Shown here one piece after another: positions 17,686 to 27,824 of a stretch of DNA of 48,907 nucleotides. The notes beneath the pieces are model-generated. The model saw only the letters and a list, made by a program, of their open reading frames with translations. It was not told the DNA's origin and did no database searches. The translations under genes and the position numbers were made by a program. Positions within the stretch are counted from its first letter, which is position 1, and each line of letters starts with the position of its first letter. The stretch is from Aquabacterium sp. A7-Y (GTDB lineage: Bacteria; Pseudomonadota; Gammaproteobacteria; Burkholderiales; Burkholderiaceae_C), in assembly GCF_026153205.1 (NCBI RefSeq), contig NZ_JAPFBW010000043.1:1-48907 (forward strand). Direction: 5' to 3'.

Positions 17686-19137
17686 ATGAGTGCCAAACTG
17701 AAGATTGCTGGCTGGATCTCGCTCGGGGCGGTCGCCGGCGCCCTCGCCACGATGCAATTGCAGGCCACGGCGCGCAACACGTCGCTGGCGCCGCTGCCGC
17801 TCGAAGAGCTGCAGCAGCTCGCCGCCGTGTTCGGCATGGTGAAATCCGACTACGTCGAGCCGGTCGACGAAAAGAAGCTGATCACGGATGCGATCGGCGG
17901 CATGGTGGCGGGCCTGGACCCCCATTCCCAGTATTTCGACAAGAAGACCTTCAAGGAATTCCGCGAAGGCACGACCGGCCGTTTCGTCGGCGTCGGCATC
18001 GAGATCGGCATGGAAGACGGCCTGGTCAAGGTCGTCACGCCGATCGAAGGCTCGCCGGCCTTCCGCGCCGGCCTGAAGAGCGGCGACCTGATCACCAAGA
18101 TCGACGACACGGCCGTGAAGGGCCTGTCGATCGACCAGGCGGTCAAGCGCATGCGCGGCGAGCCCAACACCAAGGTGCTGCTGACCATCTTCCGCAAGGC
18201 CGAGAGCCGCACGTTCCCGGTCACCATCACCCGCGAGGAAATCCGGGTCCAGAGCGTGCGCGCCAAGGTGATCGAGCCGGGTTATGCCTGGCTGCGCGTG
18301 AGCCAGTTCCAGGACCGCACGGTCGACGACTTCGTGCGCAAGCTCGAAGAGCTCTACAAGCAGGACCCGGGCCTCAAGGGCATCGTGCTGGACCTGCGCA
18401 ACGACCCGGGCGGCCTGCTCGAAGGCGCCGTGGCAATCGCTGCCGCCTTCCTGCCCAAGGACGTGCCGGTGGTCTCGACCAACGGCCAGATCGCCGAGTC
18501 CAAGCAGATCTTCAAGGCCTCACCGAACGACTACGTGCGCCGCGGCGGCGGTGACCCGCTGAAGCGGCTGCCCGAGGCGGTCAAGTCGGTGCCGCTGGTG
18601 GTGCTGGTCAACGAAGGCTCGGCCTCGGCCAGCGAAATCGTCGCCGGCGCGCTGCAGGACCACAAGCGTGCCGTCGTGATGGGTTCGCAGACGTTCGGCA
18701 AGGGCTCGGTGCAGACGGTGCGCCAGCTGACCGCCGACACGGCGCTGAAGCTGACCACGGCCCGCTACTACACCCCGAGCGGCCGGTCCATCCAGGCCAA
18801 GGGCATCGTGCCCGACGTGATGCTGGATGAAACCGCCGAGGGCAACCTCTACTCGGCCCTGCGCATGCGCGAAGCCGACCTGCAGAAGCACCTGGTCAGC
18901 GGCGGCGAGAAGGACGAGAAGGACCCGGCGCGCGAAAAGGCTCGCGAGGAGGCGATGAAGCGCCTCGAGGAGGAAGCCGCCAAGCAGGCCAGCAAGCCGC
19001 CGGCCAAGCCGCTGCCCGAGTTCGGCAGCGAAGAGGACTTCCAGTTGCAGCAGGCCATGAACCGCCTGAAGGGCAAGACGGTGCTGGTGTCCAAGACCCA
19101 GACCGAGCGCAAGCCTGAAGAGTCGAAGAGCAACTGA
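17686..19137 (+). CDS. ctpA: S41-family C-terminal processing protease (CtpA/Prc type)
   Basis: 483 residues. An N-terminal hydrophobic stretch (about 7-24) acts as signal peptide or anchor, so it works in the periplasm. Then an N-terminal helical part with DPHSQYF, a PDZ domain about 90-170, and the S41 core. The catalytic dyad is visible: Ser314 in EGSASASEIVAG and Lys339 in FGKGSVQ, 25 residues apart as in the family. The C-terminal tail (about 400-483) is Lys/Glu-rich, coiled-coil-like. It cleaves proteins near their C-termini in envelope quality control. A TATACT at 17626-17631 could be its -10; no good -35 is visible. An intrinsic terminator follows. Confidence 0.95.
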   Translation: MSAKLKIAGWISLGAVAGALATMQLQATARNTSLAPLPLEELQQLAAVFGMVKSDYVEPVDEKKLITDAIGGMVAGLDPHSQYFDKKTFKEFREGTTGRFVGVGIEIGMEDGLVKVVTPIEGSPAFRAGLKSGDLITKIDDTAVKGLSIDQAVKRMRGEPNTKVLLTIFRKAESRTFPVTITREEIRVQSVRAKVIEPGYAWLRVSQFQDRTVDDFVRKLEELYKQDPGLKGIVLDLRNDPGGLLEGAVAIAAAFLPKDVPVVSTNGQIAESKQIFKASPNDYVRRGGGDPLKRLPEAVKSVPLVVLVNEGSASASEIVAGALQDHKRAVVMGSQTFGKGSVQTVRQLTADTALKLTTARYYTPSGRSIQAKGIVPDVMLDETAEGNLYSALRMREADLQKHLVSGGEKDEKDPAREKAREEAMKRLEEEAAKQASKPPAKPLPEFGSEEDFQLQQAMNRLKGKTVLVSKTQTERKPEESKSN

Positions 19138-19176
19138 CCGGGCCGTCGGCCCGTCTCGGGCCCACCCGACCACAGG

Positions 19177-19204
19177 AAGCCCGCCACCGCGCGGGCTTTT
19201 TTTT
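19177..19204 (+). terminator. Intrinsic terminator after ctpA
   Basis: Perfect 8-bp stem AAGCCCGC/GCGGGCTT (19177-19184 and 19191-19198) with a 6-nt loop, followed by an uninterrupted T run to 19204. It is the clearest rho-independent terminator in the window. Confidence 0.92.
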
Positions 19205-19259
19205 GGCCGACCGGCCGTCCGCCTCGCTCCGCCGCCCGGCTCTTGGGTATGCTCGCGCG

Positions 19260-20015
19260 ATGAACGACGATCAGCTTTTGCGCTACAGCCGTCACCTGCT
19301 GCTCAACGAACTCGGCGTGGAGGGACAGGATCGCATCCTGGCCGGCCATGCGCTGATCATCGGCGCCGGCGGGCTGGGATCGCCGGCCGCCCTCTACCTG
19401 GGCACGGCCGGCCTCGGCACCCTGACCGTGATCGACGACGACACGGTGGACCTCACCAACCTGCAGCGCCAGATCATCCACGACATGGCGCGCATCGGCG
19501 CGTCCAAGGCGGAATCGGCGGCGCTCAGCATCGCCGCCATCAACCCCGACGTGCGGGTGCGCCCGGTGCCGCGCCATGCCGACCCGGCGCTGCTGGACGA
19601 GCTGGTGCGCGAGGCCGACGTCGTGCTCGACTGCAGCGACACCTTCGCCACCCGCCACGCCGTCAACTTCGCCTGTGTGCAGCGGCGCAAGCCGCTGGTC
19701 ACCGGGGCGGCGATCCGCTTCGACGGCCAGGTGACCGTCTGCGATCTGCGCCAGGCCGCCTCGCCCTGCTACGCCTGCCTGTTTCCGCCCGACCAGGAGC
19801 TCGACGAAGTACGCTGCGCCACCATGGGGGTGTTCGCGCCGCTGGTCGGCATCGTCGGCGCGGTGCAGGCAGCCGAGGCGCTCAAGCTGCTGGCCGGCAT
19901 CGGCACCTCGCTGGCCGGGCGCCTGCAGATGCTCGACGCCCTCTCGATGCAGTGGAGCGAGATCCGCGTGCCGCGCAACCCCGCCTGCCCGGTCTGCGGT
20001 CGCCGCGACAGATGA
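19260..20015 (+). CDS. moeB: HesA/MoeB/ThiF-family adenylyltransferase
   Basis: 251 residues from ATG 19260 (MNDDQLLRYSRHLLLNELG, the usual MoeB opening). It has the nucleotide-binding GAGGLGSPAALYLGTAGLG, the DDDTVDLTNLQRQ segment, and the two zinc Cys pairs CYAC and CPVC (the latter at the C-terminus). This family adenylates the C-terminal Gly-Gly of a sulfur carrier (MoaD or ThiS) for molybdopterin or thiazole synthesis. MoeB is the likelier name from the opening and length, but ThiF function cannot be excluded. It follows ctpA after the terminator and needs its own promoter. Confidence 0.9.
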   Translation: MNDDQLLRYSRHLLLNELGVEGQDRILAGHALIIGAGGLGSPAALYLGTAGLGTLTVIDDDTVDLTNLQRQIIHDMARIGASKAESAALSIAAINPDVRVRPVPRHADPALLDELVREADVVLDCSDTFATRHAVNFACVQRRKPLVTGAAIRFDGQVTVCDLRQAASPCYACLFPPDQELDEVRCATMGVFAPLVGIVGAVQAAEALKLLAGIGTSLAGRLQMLDALSMQWSEIRVPRNPACPVCGRRDR

Positions 20016-20180
20016 AGGACCGGCCCCGCCCCGTCGGCAAGACGGGACCCGGCCCCGCGGTGGCATGCCCCTTGCCCCGTTTCCTTGCGGTAACGAATTG
20101 CTGCCGCAGGCGGCGCCCGCCTCGCCACCCCCCGGGGCTCGGCTAAGCTGGTGCACCGTGAACCCCACCTGGTGTCTTGC

Positions 20181-21086
20181 ATGGAACAGAAGCGTCAAAC
20201 ACTGACCGCCCGCAATTTCCCCTCGGCGCAGGAAGATGCCGCCGCCGCGACCGAGCTGCCCCGCTACGGCGGCCCCAACAGCGCCTACCGCCTCGCCTTC
20301 ACCGATGCCGATTTCCTGCTGCGCGAGGAACTGCGCCCGGTGCGCATGCAGCTGGAGCTGCTCAAGCCCGAGCTGGTGCAGCGTGAACATGGCGTCGAAT
20401 CGACCATCGTGATCTTCGGCAGCGCCCGCATCCCGCCGCGTGACGTGGCGCAGCTGCTGCTGGACGAGGCCCGCCAGGGCGGCGACCCGGTGCTCATCCG
20501 GCACGCCGAGGCGCGCCTGGGCATGTCGCACTACTACGAAGAAGCGCGCCGCTTCGCGGCCCTCGTGACCGAGGCCTCGCGCCAGCTCGACCCGCCGATC
20601 TACGTCGTCACCGGCGGCGGCCCCGGCGTGATGGAGGCCGGCAACCGCGGCGCCTTCGAAGTGGGCGGCAAGAGCATCGGCCTGAACATCGTGCTGCCGC
20701 ACGAGCAGGAGCCCAATCCCTACGTGACGCCGGAGCTGTGTTTCCTGTTCCACTACTTCGGCCTGCGCAAGATGCACTTCCTGATGCGCTCGATCGCCCT
20801 GGTGTGTTTCCCGGGCGGCTTCGGCACGATGGACGAGCTGTTCGAGGTGCTGACCCTGATGCAGACCGGCAAGTGCCGCAAGCGCCCGGTGCTGCTGTTC
20901 GGCCGCGAATTCTGGTCGCGCCTGCTGAACTTCGAGGTGCTGGTCGACACCGGGATGATCTCGCCCGAGGACGTCAACCTGTTCCAGTACGTCGAAAGCG
21001 CCGAGGAGGCCTGGGCCATCGTCCGCTCCGCCTACGCGCTCGACCAGCCGGCGCCGGAACACGGCGTCCACGCCGACGACATCTGA
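20181..21086 (+). CDS. LOG-family (TIGR00730) Rossmann-fold protein
   Basis: 301 residues from ATG 20181; an in-frame GTG at 20151 would add ten residues. The lysine-decarboxylase-like/LOG core is clear: GGGPGVMEAGNRGAFEVGG and PGGFGTMDELFEVLTLMQTG. LOG enzymes hydrolyse nucleoside 5'-monophosphates (cytokinin riboside phosphates, AMP) at the N-glycosidic bond. This longer bacterial version has a roughly 75-residue N-terminal extension. The true substrate is unknown. It lies 30 bp before the arginase gene and is probably co-transcribed with it. Confidence 0.88.
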   Translation: MEQKRQTLTARNFPSAQEDAAAATELPRYGGPNSAYRLAFTDADFLLREELRPVRMQLELLKPELVQREHGVESTIVIFGSARIPPRDVAQLLLDEARQGGDPVLIRHAEARLGMSHYYEEARRFAALVTEASRQLDPPIYVVTGGGPGVMEAGNRGAFEVGGKSIGLNIVLPHEQEPNPYVTPELCFLFHYFGLRKMHFLMRSIALVCFPGGFGTMDELFEVLTLMQTGKCRKRPVLLFGREFWSRLLNFEVLVDTGMISPEDVNLFQYVESAEEAWAIVRSAYALDQPAPEHGVHADDI

Positions 21087-21116
21087 GCGCCCACCCGCGC
21101 CACGGAGGACCGCAGC

Positions 21117-22031
21117 ATGACCATCCCCGTCAGTCTCATCGGCGCGCCGACCGACGTCGGCGCGGGCGCCCGCGGCGTATCGATGGGCCCCGAGGCCCTG
21201 CGCGTCGCCAACCTGCAGCCGGTGCTGGAATCCACCGGCTGCGAGGTGCTGGACCGCGGCAACCTCAACGGCCCGCCCAACCCCTGGCTGCCCGCCACCG
21301 ACGGCTACCGCCACCTCGGCGAGGTGGTGGCCTGGAACACCGCGGTGCACGAAGCGGTGCATGCCGAGCTCAAGAACGGGCGGCTGCCCATCCTGCTGGG
21401 CGGCGACCACTGCCTGGGCATCGGCTCGATCAGCGCCGTCGCGCGCCACTGCCGCGAGCAGGGCAAGAAGCTGCGCGTGCTGTGGCTGGATGCCCACGCC
21501 GACTTCAACACCAGCCTGATCACGCCCAGCGGCAACATCCACGGCATGCCGGTGGCCTGCCTGTGCGGCCATGGCCCGGAGCCGCTGGTGAAGATCGGCG
21601 GCCACGTGCCGGCGATCACGCCCCACATGGTCAAGCAGATCGGCATCCGCAGCGTGGACGAAGGCGAGAAGCGGTTTGTCCACGAGATGGGGCTGGAAGT
21701 GTTCGACATGCGCTACATCGACGAGATGGGCATGCGCCACACGATGGAGCTGGCGCTGGCGATGCTGGACAGCAACACCCATCTGCATGTCAGCTTCGAT
21801 GTCGACTTCCTCGATCCCGACTTCGCGCCCGGCGTGGGCACCACCGTGCGTGGCGGCCCGACCTACCGCGAGGCGCAGCTGTGCATGGAGATGATCGCCG
21901 ACACCGGCCGCATGGCCTCGCTGGACGTGATGGAGCTCAACCCGGCGCTGGACGTGCGCAACCTGACCGCCGAGATCGCCGTGGAGATGATCGCCAGCCT
22001 GTTCGGCAAGTCCACGCTGATGCGGCGCTGA
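21117..22031 (+). CDS. rocF: Arginase
   Basis: 304 residues, standard arginase length. Manganese ligands lie in GGDHCLGIGS, DAHADFNT and SFDVDFLDPDFAPGVGT, and the family start VSLIGAPTDVGAGARG is present. It converts arginine to ornithine and urea. GGAGG-like sequence (ACGGAGGA) precedes the ATG. The LOG gene is 30 bp upstream. Agmatinase belongs to the same superfamily, but the N-terminal GAPTDVGAGxRG and ANL pattern fit arginase better. Confidence 0.93.
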   Translation: MTIPVSLIGAPTDVGAGARGVSMGPEALRVANLQPVLESTGCEVLDRGNLNGPPNPWLPATDGYRHLGEVVAWNTAVHEAVHAELKNGRLPILLGGDHCLGIGSISAVARHCREQGKKLRVLWLDAHADFNTSLITPSGNIHGMPVACLCGHGPEPLVKIGGHVPAITPHMVKQIGIRSVDEGEKRFVHEMGLEVFDMRYIDEMGMRHTMELALAMLDSNTHLHVSFDVDFLDPDFAPGVGTTVRGGPTYREAQLCMEMIADTGRMASLDVMELNPALDVRNLTAEIAVEMIASLFGKSTLMRR

Positions 22032-22082
22032 ACGCGCAGGCCGCGCCGACACCTGCGGCGCGATCGCGGCGTTGAGCCAGTC

Positions 22083-22625
22083 CTATGCAGGCCGGCGCCG
22101 CGGCGCCGGACAGGCCCCGTGCCACTGCCGGAACACCCGTGGCGGCATGGGATCGATTGCGCCGAAGAGACCGCGGCGGCGCGCCCGGGCCTCGGCTTCC
22201 TGGCGCGCATAGGGGCCACCGCCGCGCCCGGAGCGGTAGCTCCAGGCATGGCCTTCGCGCACCATCCAGGCCGACACGTCCTCGCCCTGCAGGCTGACGT
22301 TGCCGAGCCAGCGCCGGTAGCGGTCGCGGCCGCGCAAGCTCAGCCGCACCTGCCGCCCGAGCAGCCGCCCGCTCAAGGCCTGTCTGGCCTGCGCGCCCCA
22401 GGGCTGGCAGCTCTCCGGCGCGTCGATGCCCTCCAGCCTGAGCTTGATCGGCCGTTTGCGGCCTGCGCCGTCGAGCTGCAGCCACAAGGTGTCGCCGTCG
22501 CTCACGCGCGTGACCTTGCCCGTGGCCGACACCGGCTCACGCCGCGCCGCCGCCTCGTCCTGGCCCAGCAGCAGGCCCAGCACCACGATCAGCGACGCTG
22601 CCAGCCGCCCCGCCGCCCGCCTCAC
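22083..22625 (-). CDS. Secreted SNase-fold (thermonuclease family) nuclease
   Basis: 180 residues from GTG 22623-22625, which overlaps the stop of the DUF1232 gene (GTGA). An ATG at 22679 would add 18 residues and a larger overlap. The chosen start gives a clean signal peptide ([20 protein letters not shown]). The nuclease domain shows VSDGDTLWLQ, LRLEGIDAPE and DRYRRWLGNV, i.e. the Asp, Arg and Glu positions of staphylococcal nuclease; the last segment is shortened to GHAWSYR. Likely a periplasmic or secreted Ca2+-dependent nuclease of RNA/DNA. It is the last gene of the operon helicase-DUF1232-nuclease. Confidence 0.88.
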   Translation of the reverse strand: MRRAAGRLAASLIVVLGLLLGQDEAAARREPVSATGKVTRVSDGDTLWLQLDGAGRKRPIKLRLEGIDAPESCQPWGAQARQALSGRLLGRQVRLSLRGRDRYRRWLGNVSLQGEDVSAWMVREGHAWSYRSGRGGGPYARQEAEARARRRGLFGAIDPMPPRVFRQWHGACPAPRRRPA

Positions 22626-23017
22626 GAGACCAGGGCCGAGGCGGCCCACCAGACGAACAGGCCGAACAGCACCAGCCACAGCACCACGATGACGCCGGCG
22701 CCCCAGAGGATGCGCGGCAGCTTGTCACGCGAGGCTTCGGCCTCGCGCAGCCGGGCCTCCCACAAGGGCCGCGGCGTCAGCCGCACCGCCAGGGCCACGC
22801 CCAGAGGCACCAGCACCAGGTCGTCGAGCTGGCCCAGCACCGGGATGAAGTCGGGAATCAGGTCGATCGGGCTGACCGCATAGGCCAGCACGGCGATCGC
22901 CACCAGCTTGGCGGACCTGGGGGTCTGCGGATGCTTGAACAGCTTCCACAGCGCGATCAGATAGGTGGCGAGCCGCGCACGGTCGGCAGCCCGCACCAGC
23001 TTGACAAGTTTGCTCAT
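22622..23017 (-). CDS. DUF1232 (YkvA-like) membrane protein
   Basis: 131 residues. The DUF1232 signature [20 protein letters not shown] followed by DDLVL lies at about 46-70, within a first hydrophobic pair. A second membrane segment (about 105-128) ends the protein. The molecular function of the family is not established; members are small inner-membrane proteins. Start and stop overlap both neighbours by 4 nt, so it is translationally coupled between an Lhr-type helicase and a secreted nuclease. Confidence 0.9.
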   Translation of the reverse strand: MSKLVKLVRAADRARLATYLIALWKLFKHPQTPRSAKLVAIAVLAYAVSPIDLIPDFIPVLGQLDDLVLVPLGVALAVRLTPRPLWEARLREAEASRDKLPRILWGAGVIVVLWLVLFGLFVWWAASALVS

Positions 23018-25500
23018 ACTTCAGTGGACACAGGTAAATCGACATCATCGGCCGCACGCTGCGCGTCTCTCACGAGGCGCTCCAGCCGGTCGGCCAGTTT
23101 CTCGGTCGTCAGCTGCTCGCGGAAGCGCTCCACCATCAGCGGCAGCGAAAACGGGCTCGGGTGCTGCAGCACGACGTGGTCGACCGGCTTCGCGGCCATC
23201 GCGGACAAGGTGGCGCTCAGGCGCCGGATGTCCAGCTCCTGGCTCAGCACCTCCTTCTCCGCCTGGCTCAGCAACAGGTTGCCCGCATCGTACTTGCGGA
23301 ACACCTCGAAGAACAACGAACTGGAAGCCTGCAGTTGTTTCATGCTTTTCGGCGCGCCGGGATAGCCGGTGAAGATCAGGCCCGCGACCCGGGCGATCTC
23401 GCGGAAGCGGCGCTGCGCCAGCTCGGAGGAATTGAGGCTCGCGAGCACGTCCTCCAGCAGGCGCTCGGTCGAGAACACGCGGCCGTCCAGCACCGCTTCG
23501 ATGTCGACGGGCAGCGCGCTCAGCAGCTCCAGCCCGTAGTCGTTGACCGAGAGGCTGAAGGTGTTGGGTCTGTCCTTGGCAAGCCGCCAGGCCAGCAGGC
23601 TGGCCAGGCCCAGGTGCACGTGGCGCCCGGCGAAGGGATAGAGGTAGAGGTGCTGGCCTTCGCGCGAGCTGTAGCGCTCCACCAGCAGGGTCGCGGGCGT
23701 CGGCAGGCGGGACAGGCGGCGCTGCGTCTCCAGCATGGGCCGCGCCGCCTGCATCTCGGGCTCGCGGTACTCACCGCGCGCGGCGCCGCCCAGCAGCTCC
23801 ATCACCATGTCGCCCATCTCCGTCGACAAGGGCATCTTGCTGCCGTTCCAGCGCGGCACCGCGCCGCTCTTGCGCTCGGCCCGCCTCACGTAGGCCACCA
23901 GGTCCTGCACCCGCACGAACTCCAGCAGCCGGCCGCCGAACAGAAAGCAGTCGCCCTTCTTGAGTCGCGCGATGAAACTCTCCTCGATGGTGCCGATGCG
24001 CCCGCCGCTGAGGTACTTCACCTGCATCGTCGCGTCGGCCACGATGGTGCCGATCTGCAGCTTGTGGCGCCGCGCGATGCCGCGGTCGGTGACGCGGTAG
24101 ATCCCGTCCACCTGCGTCACGCGGTGGTACTCGGGATAGGCGTGCAGGCTCGCGCCGCCCTGCTCGACGAAGTCCAGCGCCCACTGCCACTCCTCGGCGC
24201 TGAGGCCGGCATAGGCCCAGGCGCTGCGCACCTCCTCGTACAGCTCGGCGGCACGGAAGCCGCCGCCCAGTGCCACCGTGACCAGGTGTTGCACCAGCAC
24301 GTCCAGCGGCTTGTCGGGCGACTCGCGCCGCTCGATGCGGCCGGCCTGCGCCGCGCGCCGCGCCGCGGCCGCCTCCACCAGCTCCAGCGTGTGGGTGGGC
24401 ACCAGGGTCACGCGGCTGGGCCGGCCCGGCGAGTGGCCGCTGCGGCCGGCACGCTGCAGCAGGCGCGCCACCCCCTTGGGCGAGCCGATCTGCAGCACCC
24501 GCTCGACCGGGGCGAAGTCCACCCCCAGGTCCAGCGAGGAGGTCGCCACCACGGCCTTGAGCCGGCCCTCCTTGAGCCCCAGCTCGACCCACTCGCGCAC
24601 CTCCTTGTCGAGCGAACCGTGGTGCAGCGCGACCAGCCCGGCCCAGTCGGGACGCGCCTCCAGCAGAAGCTGGTACCAGACCTCGGCCTGCGAGCGCACG
24701 TTCGTGAAGACCAGGGTGGTGCTGGAGCGCTCGATCTCGCCGATCACCGGCTGCTGCATCTGCGCCCCCAGGTGACCGGCCCACGAAAAGCGCCCCGGGT
24801 CGTCCGGGATCAGGGTGTCGATGACCAGCGACTTGTCGATGCGGCCCTGGACCAGCACGCCCCCGCTGTCGGCCTCGCCCTGTTTCGAACCGTGCAGCAC
24901 CTGCATGGCGTTCGACAGGTTGCCGAGGGTTGCAGTGAGCCCCCACGTGGACAGGCCCGGGTTCCAGCGCCGCAGCCTCGCCAACGCCAGCTGCACCTGC
25001 ACCCCACGCTTGTTGCCGATCAGCTCATGCCACTCGTCGACGATGACGCTGTGCACGCCGGCCAGCTCCTCGCGCGCGTGCTCGCGCGTCAACATCAGCG
25101 ACAAGGACTCCGGTGTCGTCACCAGCGCCATCGGCCAGCGTCGCTCCTGGCGGGCCCGCTCGGCGCTCTGCGTGTCACCGGTGCGCAGGCCCACGCTCCA
25201 GGCTGGAGCAAGGTCGGCCAGGGGCCGCTGCAGCGCGCGCACGGTGTCAGCCGCCAGCGCCCGCATCGGCGTGATCCATAGCACCTGCAGCGGCACGGCA
25301 GCACGCGCCGGCGCCGTGCCGGCGAGCGAGCGCATCAGCGCCCCCATCCAGACTGCATAGGTCTTGCCGGCGCCGGTGGTCGCATGCAGCAGGCCGCTGC
25401 GGCCGTCCCGCATCGCCGCCCAGACCTCGCGCTGGAAGTCGAAGGCTTGCCACCCCTGGTTTTGGAACCATTGCGCGGCGGGCTCGTCATCTGGGCTCAT
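23014..25500 (-). CDS. lhr: Ligase-associated DNA damage response DEXH-box helicase (Lhr-Core type)
   Basis: 828 residues from ATG 25498-25500. RecA-like domain 1 carries the Walker A ATTGAGKT (about residues 40-47) and the DEWH box in [15 protein letters not shown]. RecA domain 2 contains [11 protein letters not shown] winged helix and the Lhr-specific domain follow to the C-terminus. The length fits Lhr-Core rather than the long Lhr with extra C-terminal domains. This family is a 3'-5' translocase found with an ATP-dependent ligase, an exonuclease and a phosphoesterase in DNA repair clusters. Here ligase and exonuclease are 16-21 kb away at 41882-46086. It is the first gene of a three-gene overlapping operon. 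Confidence 0.93.
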   Translation of the reverse strand: MSPDDEPAAQWFQNQGWQAFDFQREVWAAMRDGRSGLLHATTGAGKTYAVWMGALMRSLAGTAPARAAVPLQVLWITPMRALAADTVRALQRPLADLAPAWSVGLRTGDTQSAERARQERRWPMALVTTPESLSLMLTREHAREELAGVHSVIVDEWHELIGNKRGVQVQLALARLRRWNPGLSTWGLTATLGNLSNAMQVLHGSKQGEADSGGVLVQGRIDKSLVIDTLIPDDPGRFSWAGHLGAQMQQPVIGEIERSSTTLVFTNVRSQAEVWYQLLLEARPDWAGLVALHHGSLDKEVREWVELGLKEGRLKAVVATSSLDLGVDFAPVERVLQIGSPKGVARLLQRAGRSGHSPGRPSRVTLVPTHTLELVEAAAARRAAQAGRIERRESPDKPLDVLVQHLVTVALGGGFRAAELYEEVRSAWAYAGLSAEEWQWALDFVEQGGASLHAYPEYHRVTQVDGIYRVTDRGIARRHKLQIGTIVADATMQVKYLSGGRIGTIEESFIARLKKGDCFLFGGRLLEFVRVQDLVAYVRRAERKSGAVPRWNGSKMPLSTEMGDMVMELLGGAARGEYREPEMQAARPMLETQRRLSRLPTPATLLVERYSSREGQHLYLYPFAGRHVHLGLASLLAWRLAKDRPNTFSLSVNDYGLELLSALPVDIEAVLDGRVFSTERLLEDVLASLNSSELAQRRFREIARVAGLIFTGYPGAPKSMKQLQASSSLFFEVFRKYDAGNLLLSQAEKEVLSQELDIRRLSATLSAMAAKPVDHVVLQHPSPFSLPLMVERFREQLTTEKLADRLERLVRDAQRAADDVDLPVSTEV

Positions 25501-25628
25501 CGCGCCACCTTAACAAAACCGCGCAGAAGGCGTCGAACGGCGGCACGGATCTTGATTGCGCCGCCCCCTTTCAGACCTTCAGATTCACCCGCTCTGCCCG
25601 CCGGAGCCCTTTGACCCAGGAGATGAAG

Positions 25629-27440
25629 ATGATCCAACTCGCGCGCCGCCAGTGCCTCGCACTGTGCGCCGCCCTGCTCACGGCGGCTGCAGCCCCCGTG
25701 ACCCAGGCCCGTGCTGCCGCACCGGCGGCTGCCTTGCAGCAGCTGATGCAGGAGCATTGGGAATGGCACATGCGCACGCTGCCCGAGCTGGCCACCAGCG
25801 TCGGCGACCATCGCTACGACGACCGGCTGAGCGACCGGTCCCCCGCGGCGCGCCGGGAGCAGCTGGCCCGCACGCGCGATTTCCTGGCCCGCCTGCGGCA
25901 CAGCGTCAAGCGCGAAGGCCTGGACGAAGACGACCGTGTCAGCTACGACGTGTTCCGCCACCACCTGGAAGACCAGGCCGAGGAACTGGCCTTCCCCGCC
26001 ACCGCCACGATGGTGCTGAACAACAAGGCCGGCCTGCACCTGGACTTTCCGCAACTGGTGCTGGACATGCCCTTCCGGACCCCGCGCGACTACCGCAACT
26101 ACCTGGGACGGCTGCGCGCCCTGCCGGGGGCCATCGACCGCGACATCGAGGCCATGCGCGAGGGCATGAAAACCGGCTGGGTCACCTTCCGGTCCTCGCT
26201 CGAGAAGGTGCCGGCCCAGCTCGACGTGCTGCTGGCCGGCCAGCCGGAAGACAGCCCGCTCTACCAGCCGCTGCGCGAACTGCCCGCCGAGTGGCCGAAG
26301 GAGGAGCGCGAGACGCTCGCGCGCGAAACCCGCGAAACGATCGCCGGGCAGGTGCTGCCGGCCTATGCCCGGCTGAAGGCTTTCGTCGAGACCGAGTACC
26401 TGCCGCGCAGCCCGGTCGAGGGCGGCATGCAGCACTATCCCGGCGGCCCCGACTACTACCGCTTCCTGGTGCGCTCGAAGACCACCACCGGGATGACACC
26501 CGAGCAGATCCACCAGCTGGGACTGCAGGAGGTGGAACGCCTGCGCGACGAGATGGAGCGCTTGATGCATTCCACCGGCCACCCGGGCTCTTTCGCGTCC
26601 TTTGTCGACTGGCTCAACAGCGACCCGCGTTTCCTGCTGCCCTCGCGCGACGCGCTGCTGTCCCGCTATCGAGACATCGCCAAGCGGGTCGATCCCGAGC
26701 TGCCCCGGCTGTTCGCCCAGCTGCCGCGCCTGCCCTACGGCATCCGCGCGATGCCGGAACACCAGGGCGAAGGTGCTCCGGAGAACTACTCATCGGGTGC
26801 GGCCGACGGCTCGCGCGCGGGCTGGTTCAATGCCAACGTGCTCGCCCTCGACCGCCGCCCGACCTGGGAGATGCCGGCGCTTTTCCTGCATGAGGCGGTC
26901 CCCGGCCACCATCTGCAGACGGCCCGTGCGCTGGAGCTCGACCAGCTGCCGATGCTGCGCCGCGCGTCGTGGTACGTGGCTTACGGCGAGGGCTGGGCCT
27001 TGTATGCCGAGACCCTGGGCGACGCGCTGAAGGCCTACGGCGATCCGTATGAGAAGTTCGGGCAGCTGCGCATGGAGATCTACCGCGCCGCACGCCTGGC
27101 GGTCGACACCGGCATCCACTCGGCGGGCTGGTCGCACCAGCGCGCGGTCGACTGGATGACCGAGCGCACCGGCATGCGCCGCGAAGAAGTGGCGGCCGAG
27201 GTGGACCGCTACTTCGTCTGGCCCGGGCAGGCGCTGGGCTACAAGATCGGCCAGCTGCATTTCAAGCAGCTGCGCGAGCGCATGAGCGCCGAGCTGGGCG
27301 AGTGTTTCGACATCCGGCGTTTCCACAACGCGCTGCTGGACCAGGGCGCCCTGCCGTTGACGGTGCTGGACCGGTGGATGCAGCGCTGGCTCGCGGCCGA
27401 AAAAAAACGCAGAGCCTGTCGCGGCGCGGCCGCGTCCTGA
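25629..27440 (+). CDS. Secreted DUF885 metallopeptidase-like protein
   Basis: 603 residues from ATG 25629, preferred over ATG 25623 because AGGAG (25617-25621) is then 7 nt away. Residues 1 to about 30 are a signal peptide (QCLALCAALLTAAAAPVTQA). The domain is DUF885. A zinc site is suggested by FLHEAVPGHHLQ (His421, Glu422) and the downstream GEGWALYAE. Members resemble zinc carboxy/oligopeptidases, though few have been characterised. It lies upstream of a TonB-dependent receptor; periplasmic peptide digestion linked to uptake is possible but inferred. Confidence 0.9.
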   Translation: MIQLARRQCLALCAALLTAAAAPVTQARAAAPAAALQQLMQEHWEWHMRTLPELATSVGDHRYDDRLSDRSPAARREQLARTRDFLARLRHSVKREGLDEDDRVSYDVFRHHLEDQAEELAFPATATMVLNNKAGLHLDFPQLVLDMPFRTPRDYRNYLGRLRALPGAIDRDIEAMREGMKTGWVTFRSSLEKVPAQLDVLLAGQPEDSPLYQPLRELPAEWPKEERETLARETRETIAGQVLPAYARLKAFVETEYLPRSPVEGGMQHYPGGPDYYRFLVRSKTTTGMTPEQIHQLGLQEVERLRDEMERLMHSTGHPGSFASFVDWLNSDPRFLLPSRDALLSRYRDIAKRVDPELPRLFAQLPRLPYGIRAMPEHQGEGAPENYSSGAADGSRAGWFNANVLALDRRPTWEMPALFLHEAVPGHHLQTARALELDQLPMLRRASWYVAYGEGWALYAETLGDALKAYGDPYEKFGQLRMEIYRAARLAVDTGIHSAGWSHQRAVDWMTERTGMRREEVAAEVDRYFVWPGQALGYKIGQLHFKQLRERMSAELGECFDIRRFHNALLDQGALPLTVLDRWMQRWLAAEKKRRACRGAAAS

Positions 27441-27824
27441 GGTCGATACGACCGGCTCTCACGCTGGGCAAGCAGACGCAGGCGGGCCATCGCCCAGGTG
27501 TGCCGTCCTGGAGCGGTGCGCCTGTGCAAACCGTCAGTTGCGCCCACTTACCAGCAGCACCACCTCAAGCCGCCGATGCTGCCTGACGCACTCACTGTGC
27601 GCCAGCTTGCAGCAGCCGCTGCCCAGCGTGGCACATCGCGCAGCGTTCGAGTCGGCGCGTGTCGAGCAGCATGCGCCGCAAAGCCAGCATGCAAGCCCTT
27701 TCGTCTCGACTGGCACAGGCCTTGCCTTGCGCCACCCTGTGCCCTGTCGGGCATTCCGGCCAGCGACAAAAAAACGTACCGGACCACAACCGCCGGGCCA
27801 CCAGCCCGTGTATCAGGAGAGCTC
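27441..27824 (+). other. 384-bp leader region before the TonB receptor gene
   Basis: No gene that I can support. The frame of the receptor stays open upstream (from 27498), but the residues are Arg/Cys/His-rich and do not resemble a signal peptide. I found no Fur-like box and no T-run terminator. An AT-rich spot, ACAAAAAAACG, occurs near 27770. A promoter and a long untranslated leader are likely. Confidence 0.4.

Noticed and set aside
18849-22052. 1067-codon minus-strand open frame
   Set aside because: Antisense to ctpA, moeB, the LOG gene and arginase, all of which have clear catalytic motifs.
23161-25281. 706-codon plus-strand open frame
   Set aside because: Antisense to the Lhr-type helicase, whose motifs are intact.
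27498-27824. 109-residue N-terminal extension of the TonB receptor
   Set aside because: A signal peptide begins at ATG 27825 with a good ribosome site; upstream residues are Arg/Cys/His-rich noise.
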